Shown here: in pieces, positions 1-5,769 of the stretch | How the letters are laid out: every line of letters starts with the position of its first letter | Position numbering within the stretch: position 1 is the first letter of the stretch | Source: Thermoplasmata archaeon | GTDB lineage: Archaea; Thermoplasmatota; Thermoplasmata; Thermoplasmatales; Thermoplasmataceae | Assembly (NCBI GenBank): GCA_021790415.1 | Contig: JAJYDZ010000124.1 | Coordinates: forward strand, 1 to 6,037 | Direction of reading: 5' to 3' | DNA: 6,037 nucleotides | Notes under the pieces: model-generated | What the model was told of the DNA's origin: nothing | Databases searched by the model: none | Seen by the model: only the letters and a program-made list of their open reading frames with translations | Translations under genes and position numbers: made by a program

Positions 1-187
1 AAAGACCAGTCCCCTTGAGGTAGGTATAGATGCCACAGACGACAGATAGTTATATGTATTTACGCAGCGCATTGTTAGATCTTATGTCATTCTAATTCCT
101 GTAAGGTATGCCAAGGTTGATGTTCATTTTCCATCTTACAGCGGCTTCGTGGATGTCCTGATATTGATCGTTTAATCCTGTTTTCTC

Positions 188-1231
188 TTACCACGAGAGA
201 TCACCTCTGACCAGAGACACAACAGAATCCAGTATTCTCTCTTTCACCATTGCCGGGTTGTGCCAGTTGAAAAGTGATGGCTCAAGGTAGCATGCCAGCG
301 CACACTTATTACAACTCTCGTATGGGGTCCAGTCATAAGTGTTCCAGAGCTTGAGTATGTTGGTATCCCATACCTTTACACTGCCGTTGTATTCATTGAG
401 AACATAACATGGCTGGACAATGTTCCCAAGAGGATCAATGTTTATGGTGAGCCATGGTTTGCACCTCCATGGATCGTTTCCATACCATGAGTTCAATATT
501 GAGGAGAAGTATTCTTTTGAATTAACAATGGGTAGGCCACTCAACTTGTAGCCTTCAAGCATTTTTATGGTATCCCTCAGCCTCATTTTTTCAGGAGACA
601 TTTTCTCGGCAGTTGTGTAGTCATAAGCTATCTGAAAATTCACACTTACACCTAATTTCATTGCCAGGTCAACAATCCCCTGTACCTGATCCATATTTTC
701 ACGGGTTATGGTGGAACTTATGGCAATGGGCATATATCCCTTTGCAGCCTCAATTCCCTCCACTGCGTGCCTGAATGAACCTGCCATCCCACGTAGCCTG
801 TCGTGAACTTCACCTATGCCATCAAGGGAAACAAACAGGTAGTTGAGACTGTCCCTGATTTCCTCTATTTTTGCCTTCAGAAGCCATCCATTGGTAACCA
901 TGGAAGTGTGAAATCTTCTCTTGGATTCGTAAAGTATGTCACCTATATCTCTCCTCAGGAGTGGCTCACCACCCTCAAACCCAAGGAATGACACTCCCGC
1001 TTTCTTTAAGGAATCCATAATCCTTATCTCATCCTCCAGATTCAGCAATGTTTCGTCTTCTCTTCTCCAGAATGGACACATTTTACACTTCAGATTGCAC
1101 GAATACTGAAGCTTGTGACCTGCTATGATGGGAAACTTTTTGTCAGGAAGGCTTCTAATTGTCCTGACTATTCCCCTGCCCATTACCGAGCTCACAAGCG
1201 ACATATTGAAACATGAACAACTGTTATTCAT
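188..1231 (-). CDS. Radical SAM protein with SPASM-like C-terminal cysteines
   Basis: This is an iron-sulfur enzyme of the radical SAM superfamily, 347 residues, probably cytosolic. The CxxxCxxC motif that binds the catalytic 4Fe-4S cluster is seen at C45, C49 and C52. GGEP at 87-90 is the usual SAM-binding stretch, and VTNG (112-115) and SLDG (135-138) are further core strands. The C-terminus has C257, C275, C307, C310 and C314, spaced like a SPASM or twitch domain that would hold an auxiliary cluster. Proteins of this build often modify peptides or other large substrates, but nothing here names the substrate, so no symbol is given. The start is the upstream-most ATG; a second ATG at residue 10 is possible and would remove two extra cysteines (C5, C7). 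No clear Shine-Dalgarno is seen. The gene stands alone, divergent from the gene at 1722. The family is confident; the reaction is unknown. Confidence 0.9.
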   Translation of the reverse strand: MNNSCSCFNMSLVSSVMGRGIVRTIRSLPDKKFPIIAGHKLQYSCNLKCKMCPFWRREDETLLNLEDEIRIMDSLKKAGVSFLGFEGGEPLLRRDIGDILYESKRRFHTSMVTNGWLLKAKIEEIRDSLNYLFVSLDGIGEVHDRLRGMAGSFRHAVEGIEAAKGYMPIAISSTITRENMDQVQGIVDLAMKLGVSVNFQIAYDYTTAEKMSPEKMRLRDTIKMLEGYKLSGLPIVNSKEYFSSILNSWYGNDPWRCKPWLTINIDPLGNIVQPCYVLNEYNGSVKVWDTNILKLWNTYDWTPYESCNKCALACYLEPSLFNWHNPAMVKERILDSVVSLVRGDLSW

Positions 1232-1721
1232 ACTTTACTAATCTAAATGTTAAACATTGGGCACAGTTCAGGACCGGGATTAATCGTATTTAATAATGAA
1301 GTGGCTTTAGTATTGGTGAGGATTTGAAAAGTTTATGTAAATGATCCCGGCGCATTCTATTTCGGGGACAACAACGTCGAAAAAGTACGCAATCGTACTT
1401 GTCTTCATCTTCGAGGAAACCATAATAATACCATTTCTGAATGCCTTTTTCTAATCTTTCACGACATGGATTAAGCTGTAATGCAGCCGGTATACAGAAT
1501 AGATACCTTTATCAGGGTAGTAAGTCGTTGAGGATTTATCTATCTATCAACTGCACACTTTTCACTGGCTTTCGTTCCCCATCTTGAAAGGATAATTCGA
1601 GTTCGAAAATGTTAAAAATGAGAGAAAATCGATTGTAAATACGCATGGATGAGCGTTCGCGGGTGGATTCATTTCAACTTTCATTATAAAAACTTATAAC
1701 GGTAAATTGCCATACAGCACC
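1232..1721. other. Divergent intergenic region, about 490 bp
   Basis: This stretch separates two divergently transcribed genes. It holds a 37-codon ATG frame at 1341-1454 on the plus strand that encodes a hydrophobic tail (residues 16-37). A perfect 7-bp stem with a CAAT loop lies at 1383-1400, inside that frame. A short dyad, TTCGA-GT-TCGAA, lies at 1596-1607. The right end carries the promoter of the gene at 1722. I found no tRNA, CRISPR or insertion sequence here. The small frame is too short to call a gene. Confidence 0.6.
1690..1699 (+). promoter_or_regulatory. TATA-like box for a leaderless transcript
   Basis: The stretch AAACTTATAA has its TTATAA core at 1694-1699, preceded by an A-rich segment that could serve as a BRE. 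The core is centred about 26 bp before the ATG at 1722. That is the archaeal TATA-to-start distance, so the RNA would begin at or next to the ATG. A second A/T element (ATTATAAAAA, 1683-1692) is next to it. The call rests on sequence and spacing only. Confidence 0.6.
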
Positions 1722-2246
1722 ATGGATTCGGAAGATAAAATTAAATCCGTCATAGAAAGTTCCAGGAAAGTCTCCAGTGATGGTTCCCTGGTTACTTATG
1801 ATCTGACAAAGGAAGTCGATTTTTCAAAGCCCAAGATTGTTGCAAAGGCTTTATCTCAGGTATTCTTTGAAAAGGATGCCCTTAACTGGTTCAAGGTTGA
1901 GGACGATAAGGTGAGTTTTGAGCCAACCTACAAGGTTCGCGTTGTTCTGGCAGAGGATAATAACAGGAAACTTGAAGAAACAGTGGATGATTTTCTCAAG
2001 GATTTACAGAAAGATGGAATTTCCAGGAACTACTCAAAGCAGATCAAGAACGGCGGGATCATTGCAACAGAACTCCAGTCAGCCATGGCTAAAAATGCCA
2101 TAGAGTCGGCCCTGTTCAAACACTCTCTGGACAGAGTCTATGGGGATTCAATCAGAGATGACCTCTTTGTTGATCTTCTCGAAAAACTGGAAATCAGAAC
2201 CCTGAGTGACAGGGACCTTATTGACTGGGATAAACTCCCGCTCTGA
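1722..2246 (+). CDS. Hypothetical charged protein, 174 aa
   Basis: I do not recognise this protein. It is rich in Asp, Glu and Lys, with no membrane segment, signal peptide or cysteine motif, so a soluble cytosolic protein is likely. The N-terminal half alternates short charged helices and strands (for example YKVRVVLAEDN). The middle is helical with many Lys and Glu, and the tail ends IDWDKLPL. The start chosen is the ATG at 1722, because a TATA-like box sits the right distance upstream for a leaderless message. A TTG at 1707 would add five residues (MPYST) but has no Shine-Dalgarno and would lie upstream of the predicted RNA start. It is monocistronic, with a T7 run about 55 bp after the stop. 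The long uninterrupted frame and the promoter support a real gene. Its function is unknown. Confidence 0.65.
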   Translation: MDSEDKIKSVIESSRKVSSDGSLVTYDLTKEVDFSKPKIVAKALSQVFFEKDALNWFKVEDDKVSFEPTYKVRVVLAEDNNRKLEETVDDFLKDLQKDGISRNYSKQIKNGGIIATELQSAMAKNAIESALFKHSLDRVYGDSIRDDLFVDLLEKLEIRTLSDRDLIDWDKLPL

Positions 2247-2300
2247 CAGATTCTACTTAACTTTGTCCACTTAAGCCACTGCACCTGCGTAGAGACGACG

Positions 2301-2307
2301 TTTTTTT
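2301..2307 (+). terminator. Oligo-T terminator candidate
   Basis: A run of seven T residues lies about 55 bp after the TGA of the 174-aa gene. Archaeal RNA polymerase stops at such T tracts, often without a hairpin. An imperfect stem (CAATTC paired with GAATTG plus two further pairs, 2308-2335) follows it rather than precedes it, so it is not a classic bacterial hairpin terminator. Confidence 0.4.
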
Positions 2308-2620
2308 CAATTCTTGCTTGAAGCTTGAGGAATTGCGAAAATAATGGCGCTATCACCGCAATTCATGTGCAATAGATTGTTTGGAAATACAGTAAAACAG
2401 TATGTTAAATTGAATTTGTTGTGTTACAAGGAGTCAAATTCAGGATTCGATCCGATGATGCACCTGACTGCTTTCTAAAAACACCACACCTACATTCATT
2501 GCATTTTCATTACCTAAATATGGATATGCCTCTGGAGAGAAATATGGTCAACAATAGTATGTTTATCAACTATTGTGGTACAATATGGGCAGGTCTTAAA
2601 ATAGTGTTTAAACATATGTT
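2308..2620. other. Intergenic region upstream of the decayed vapBC
   Basis: No supported gene lies here. A GTG-started plus-strand frame from 2421 crosses into the vapB remnant in another phase and looks like chance: it has no recognisable motif and odd composition (many His, Cys and Met). The region holds an imperfect stem at 2308-2335, a perfect 8-bp inverted repeat at 2551-2576, and an A/T-rich element (CTTAAAATA, about 2595-2603). That element could be the TATA box for the start at 2621. Nothing tRNA-like holds up. Confidence 0.5.
2551..2576. repeat. Inverted repeat upstream of vapBC remnant
   Basis: ACAATAGT (2551-2558) and its exact reverse complement ACTATTGT (2569-2576) are separated by 10 nt. 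The repeat lies about 45 bp before the ATG of the vapB remnant. Antitoxins of toxin-antitoxin operons commonly bind such repeats and repress their own promoter, so it may be the old operator. That role is inference from position. Confidence 0.4.
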
Positions 2621-2833
2621 ATGCCAGAGACTATCACTATCAAAAAATCTGTGTATGATGAATTGCTTGGGTTTAGGAAGGAGAACTAAAGTTTCAGTGA
2701 ACTGCTGGACAGACTCGTAAAATCTCAGTACAAGAGTGAGCTACTTTTATCCCTCAGAGGAAGTGTGGAATTTGAAGATAAGGAAAAACTTCTCAAAGAT
2801 ATTCGAGAGAAACACTGGGAGAAGAGAAATTAA
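2621..2833 (+). pseudogene. vapB: VapB-type antitoxin, one internal stop
   Basis: Reading from the ATG at 2621 gives MPETITIKKSVYDELLGFRK, then a TAA at 2687-2689, then SFSELLDRLVKSQ and more in the same frame to the TAA at 2831. This is the layout of the small VAPB/CopG-type archaeal antitoxins (KTI-strand, 'xxxVYxxL' helix, 'ESFSD-I-RL' helix, charged tail), about 70 residues, which is the normal length. In that family a Glu usually precedes SFS, and GAA to TAA is one base change, so a single nonsense mutation explains the break. The old role would be to bind and silence the PIN toxin encoded just downstream and to repress the operon. The toxin remnant begins within a few bases of the antitoxin stop. 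A restart after the stop would lose the N-terminal DNA-binding strand. Confidence 0.8.
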
Positions 2834-3206
2834 TTCTTCTGGATTCGGATGTAATCATTGAAGTTCTGGACAAACACTCTGACAAGGGTCAAATATTTCT
2901 GAACAAAATACTTGAAAGTGGGGAATAGTATTGCACCAGCTCATTAACTTTGCACGAAGTGCTTAATGGAATTGCAAGATATTCAAAGGATTCTAGCTTA
3001 GTTAACCGGTTGGCGACACTGCCATATGACAAGAATGATGGTGAACTTGCTTCGCGTTTTTAGAAGTAACTGCTGAAAGAGCTGGAAAACTATTCCAGGA
3101 ATGGATGCTATGGTAGCATCGGTTGCAATAAACAATGGTGGATTCCCTTTACACCCATGACAAACATTTTGAGATCCTTGTGGAACATGATCTTAAAGCT
3201 GTTTAG
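2830..3206 (+). pseudogene. vapC: VapC-type PIN ribonuclease toxin, decayed
   Basis: Translation in pieces recovers a full PIN-domain toxin. The N-terminus LILLDSDVIIEVLD carries the first Asp. TLHEVLNGI carries the conserved Glu. MDAMVAS and then YTHDKHFEILVEHDLKAV carry the later Asp residues. Family members are metal-dependent ribonucleases held in check by VapB. The damage seen: no ATG at the 5' end (the frame opens TTA ATT CTT), TAG at 2926-2928, a shift near 3061 with stops in the old frame, a further shift or deletion near 3100 just before MDAMVAS, and a one-base shift near 3149 inside FPLYTHD. All four acidic PIN sites can still be read, so the decay looks fairly recent. With several independent lesions, sequencing error alone is unlikely. 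It forms the second half of an operon with the vapB remnant. Confidence 0.85.
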
Positions 3207-3220
3207 GTAGTGTCAGAATG

Positions 3221-3266
3221 GACCGGTCAGGGTTTGCTTAATGTTTTGAGGGAGTGTCAAATTGTA
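3221..3266. repeat. Diverged direct repeat, copy A
   Basis: This is the left copy of a degenerate two-block repeat bracketing the second toxin-antitoxin locus. Block 1 (3222-3247) begins ACCGGTCAGGGTTTG. Block 2 (3251-3266) is GGAGTGTCAAATTGTA. Both blocks recur in the same order and orientation at 4383-4439. Block 2 also resembles AGTGTCAGAATGG at 3209-3221, just before copy A. It starts right after the stop of the vapC remnant. It could be the trace of a mobile element or of a recombination event. Confidence 0.45.
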
Positions 3267-3754
3267 CTAAACCTTCTCTAGATATTTGTCCGGATTTATG
3301 ATAATTTCTGGATCTAATCCGTGCTTACCAGCATATTTCAATATATCCTTAACGTTCCAAGTTATTACATAATCAATCTGAACATATTTGCAGATAGAAA
3401 TAATGTACCAATCGTTACCTATATCCTTGAGTGCATCTACATCAATTGACAAGCTTTCCGTCTTAATGAAATTTAATTGGTTACAAAGGGGTCTAAGCGT
3501 GCGTTTAAATATTGAGGGTTAACTTTCTCTAGGGAACTAAAGAACTTCCCCTCCTTATTACTCGTTGAGGCAATCTTTTGAATCAAATCAGGGTCCAGGG
3601 AAAGCAATCTATTCAATTCACCATACAACATATCGCAAGAGAAAGCCTTGTCATTTCCATTCATAACTCGTTGGCACACTCTATAATTGGTTGACTTACT
3701 GGAACCGGAGACCAAGTAAGCAATTATAACGTTAGTGTCGATAATTACTCGCAT
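3267..3754 (-). pseudogene. PIN-domain toxin split by a frameshift
   Basis: Two adjacent frames together make one PIN-domain protein, a presumed metal-dependent ribonuclease toxin. The first (3473-3754, 93 aa) begins MRVIIDTNVIIAYL with D6 and N8 of the first PIN motif and has the second motif Glu at E46 (LYGELNRL). The second (open from about 3518 down to 3267) carries DALKDIGNDWYIIS and DYVITWNVKD, the PIN_3-like third and fourth motifs, and ends PDKYLEKV. The first frame runs into TAA at 3473-3475. A -1 shift joins them: one extra C in the C4 tract (GGGG on the plus strand, 3488-3491) would give a continuous protein of about 162 residues, a usual PIN length. The ATG lies inside the end of the upstream antitoxin-like gene (23-bp overlap), which suggests translational coupling. 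It may be a mutation, a variable homopolymer or a sequencing error. Confidence 0.85.
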
Positions 3755-4286
3755 CTCTTTCTCTCATTATTTTTTTTGCCAGAATAACCGCAGAGACTGC
3801 ATCCTCTTCCGTTAAATTGTTCTCCTTGAGATAGTCAGAGAAATATTGATCTACGACTTCCTTTTTTAAGGCAGATTTTTTAGTAAATTTAGGGTACATA
3901 GAGTATACGTAATCAATCAATTCGATTGTGGAAAAAAAGTTGTAGGTTGCCTTAACATCTATTATTTGCTTCTTTTCGTCATCTGAGAGTTTGCCCCAAG
4001 CGATTGATGCCTCTCTGAATCCATTCTTAGACAGAGATAGCTCATCATACCCAATGAGACCCTTATTTTGTAAATCGGTAAGTTCCTGTGATAAATCTAT
4101 GGAAAATGGGCCGTACCATAGGGGTACGAATTTGAATAAATCCTTCCTCACCGAAAATGGTGTCCTTTTGGACAATAGAAAAATTTCTTTTTGTAAGTGT
4201 GTTAAAGAAGGTATTTTTTCATTGTTCCGTTTCGTTTTTCCCCATGCGTAGAAAAATGAAAGTATGATTTCACCTTTATTGGACAT
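3732..4286 (-). CDS. SocA/Panacea- or YwgA-like protein, candidate antitoxin
   Basis: This is a soluble protein of 184 residues. Residues 28-38 (LTHLQKEIFLL) match the 'KLQK-LLFLL' helix, and FVPLWYGPFSIDLSQELTDL (53-72) with NKGLI (74-78) matches the 'YGPFS-L-xxL-GLI' core. Both are typical of SocA/Panacea (formerly DUF4065) and the related YwgA-like proteins. The C-terminal 80 residues are helical and charged and less conserved to my eye. Panacea domains are known as antitoxin modules that pair with many unrelated toxins. The gene lies directly upstream of a PIN-domain gene and overlaps it by 23 bp, the usual antitoxin-first arrangement, so an antitoxin role is inferred. The ATG at 4284-4286 has no clear Shine-Dalgarno. 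A TCTAAAAA element lies about 35 bp upstream. The reading frame is intact although the toxin is broken. The family call is moderate, the partner role is inference, and a transcription factor is the main alternative. Confidence 0.75.
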   Translation of the reverse strand: MSNKGEIILSFFYAWGKTKRNNEKIPSLTHLQKEIFLLSKRTPFSVRKDLFKFVPLWYGPFSIDLSQELTDLQNKGLIGYDELSLSKNGFREASIAWGKLSDDEKKQIIDVKATYNFFSTIELIDYVYSMYPKFTKKSALKKEVVDQYFSDYLKENNLTEEDAVSAVILAKKIMRERDASNYRH

Positions 4287-4382
4287 ATAGAAGATAATCG
4301 ATAGGAAGTATTCAAGGTTTTTAGATCAATATCGACAAGGCGGTACAAATGCCATACTCTCCATGTGTTCGAATGCCTATGA

Positions 4383-4439
4383 ACCGGTCGGGCTTTGATT
4401 AAATTTTATGTAAGATACTAACCGGACTGTCCAATTGAA
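4383..4439. repeat. Diverged direct repeat, copy B
   Basis: This is the right copy of the repeat that begins at 3221. Block 1 (4383-4407) starts ACCGGTCGGGCTTTG. Block 2 (4424-4439) is GGACTGTCCAATTGAA. By hand alignment about 22 of 26 positions match in block 1 (with small gaps) and 13 of 16 in block 2. The spacer is 16 nt here against 3 nt in copy A. It lies just after the 3' end of the ATPase gene and upstream of the SocA-like gene, so the two copies bracket exactly the second toxin-antitoxin pair. Confidence 0.45.
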
Positions 4440-4448
4440 TGAATCTAC

Positions 4449-5660
4449 CTAATGCATACTTGGTACAGCCCAGATCCAGAATGGAACGTATTCTATCGAT
4501 ATTCCCTCAACTGTTTCTTTCTTTTCGTAATCGTACGTAATTACTGTTCCTTTCCTTAACCCAAGTTTTGTGGCAGCCTCTACAAGTCCACTGATTTCAC
4601 GCGGTCTGGTACCTGGGGCAGAGACATCGTAAGAAACCTGTATAAGTTCTATCGTTTTGCCTCCAACGATAAAATCTACTTCTTTTCCAGATTTAAGCCT
4701 GAGATAGGCAATACTGTCCAAAGGTCTTTTTCTCCTCATTAATTCGAGGAAAACTGCATTCTCCAAAGATCTTCCCTTGTCTATGTCAGAGAAGAGCCTT
4801 GAAACGCCAATGTCTATCACGTAGGCCTTTGTTTGCCTCGTTGTGCGTTTTCTCACACTTTTTTGGTACTGCTCGAGTAAACTAACAAGAAAGACAGATT
4901 GCGTGTATTCGAGGAATTTTAGAACGGTAACTCTACTTATTTTCATTCCCAGGCTTTGGAAATAATTGAATGACTTCACCGAACTGAAGTATGCGGCATA
5001 ATTGCTTGAAATGATCCTGAGAAAAACCTTTAGTTCTCCTACTTCCCTGACTTTGTATCTTCGCACTATGTCCTTGAAGAAAATGGCATCAAAGTAGGAA
5101 GAAAGTAGCTCAAGCTTCCTGGATTCATCCTGCGTTAAGGCCACCTCAGGGAAAGATCCGAACTCTAAAAATTCATTCACGGCTTTGAGAATGGTCCCCT
5201 TATCAATTGAGTACTTCGTTAACTTACTGACTTGCATATTTCTGGCATTAACATATTCCTCAAATGAAAAGGGATAGATAACGTACGTAAGGTTTCTTCC
5301 TGCTAATGAGGTGGCAATTTCTCTGCTCAGTAATTCAGAGGATGATCCAGTTATTATGAGACGGTACCCCCCAGTATCATATATCTTTCTGACCCACTTC
5401 TCCCAGTTTTCCACGACCTGAATTTCGTCCAGAAAAACGTAAACTATGCCGTTCGGATTGAACAGTTCACGATGAGCAATAAGGAGGTTATCAAGATCTG
5501 TTGCCCTGATTCCAACGAGCCTCTCATTCTCGAAATCGACATAAAATATGTTGTCTCTTTTTATGCCTTTCTTCAGTAGTATGTTCATGCACTGGAACAT
5601 TACATGAGTCTTTCCGGAGCGCCTTACACCTGCAATTGTTATTACTTTGTTGGCGTTCAA
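4449..5660 (-). CDS. AAA+ ATPase, AAA_14/DUF4143 type
   Basis: This is a P-loop ATPase of the large archaeal and bacterial DUF4143 group (COG1373-like), with cellular role unsettled. Walker A is GVRRSGKT (residues 11-18). Walker B is VYVFLDEI (73-80, D78 and E79). A sensor-1-like IITGSSSELLS lies at 102-112, and GR at 121-122 precedes the typical YPFSFEEY (129-136). The helical DUF4143 part follows, with YFDAIFFKDIVRRY at 189-202. The C-terminus has the PD-(D/E)XK-like core E300, GKEVDFIVGG (325-334) and LIQVSYD (339-345), where the usual Glu-Val-Lys is replaced by Gln-Val-Ser, a change I also associate with relatives. The TTG at 5658-5660 is the only standard start codon, but the upstream frame continues with family-like sequence (FEIPDIIERDVNIDL) up to about 5759. 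The true N-terminus is therefore probably about 30 residues longer, with a CTG at 5757-5759 possible, or the ATG has been lost. Confidence 0.88.
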   Translation of the reverse strand: MNANKVITIAGVRRSGKTHVMFQCMNILLKKGIKRDNIFYVDFENERLVGIRATDLDNLLIAHRELFNPNGIVYVFLDEIQVVENWEKWVRKIYDTGGYRLIITGSSSELLSREIATSLAGRNLTYVIYPFSFEEYVNARNMQVSKLTKYSIDKGTILKAVNEFLEFGSFPEVALTQDESRKLELLSSYFDAIFFKDIVRRYKVREVGELKVFLRIISSNYAAYFSSVKSFNYFQSLGMKISRVTVLKFLEYTQSVFLVSLLEQYQKSVRKRTTRQTKAYVIDIGVSRLFSDIDKGRSLENAVFLELMRRKRPLDSIAYLRLKSGKEVDFIVGGKTIELIQVSYDVSAPGTRPREISGLVEAATKLGLRKGTVITYDYEKKETVEGISIEYVPFWIWAVPSMH

Positions 5661-5753
5661 ATCAATATTTACATCACGTTCAATAATATCCGGTATCTCA
5701 AAGCCTTTCCATAACGTAATTACGTACTTGAAATCATCAATGATTGTTATTAT

Positions 5754-5769
5754 GTACAGTATACTATAC
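5754..5769. promoter_or_regulatory. 16-bp near-palindrome at the ATPase promoter
   Basis: GTACAGTATACTATAC reads as an inverted repeat with one mismatched pair. On the minus strand a TATA-like TAATATAC (5787-5794) is centred about 26 bp upstream of position 5764. The expected RNA start therefore falls inside the palindrome, just before the reading frame of the ATPase extension. A bound repressor would block initiation. Operator function is inferred from geometry only. Confidence 0.35.

Noticed and set aside
2138..2356. 72-codon minus-strand frame
   Set aside because: It overlaps the end of the 174-aa plus-strand gene and has no motif or promoter; likely a shadow.
2435..2470. GGATTCGATCC resembling a tRNA T-arm
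   Set aside because: The base before TTC is not G, no acceptor or anticodon stem can be formed around it, and it is only a 4-bp hairpin.
2421..2720. 99-codon GTG-started plus-strand frame
   Set aside because: No motif, odd composition, and it overlaps the recognisable vapB remnant in another phase.
3473..3492. Programmed -1 frameshift joining the PIN halves
   Set aside because: No X-XXY-YYZ slippery heptamer is in phase and no strong downstream stem is visible; mutation or tract-length change is simpler.
5714..5725. Perfect 12-bp palindrome ACGTAATTACGT
   Set aside because: It lies inside the probable coding extension of the ATPase (residues V-I-T), so it may simply follow from the codons.
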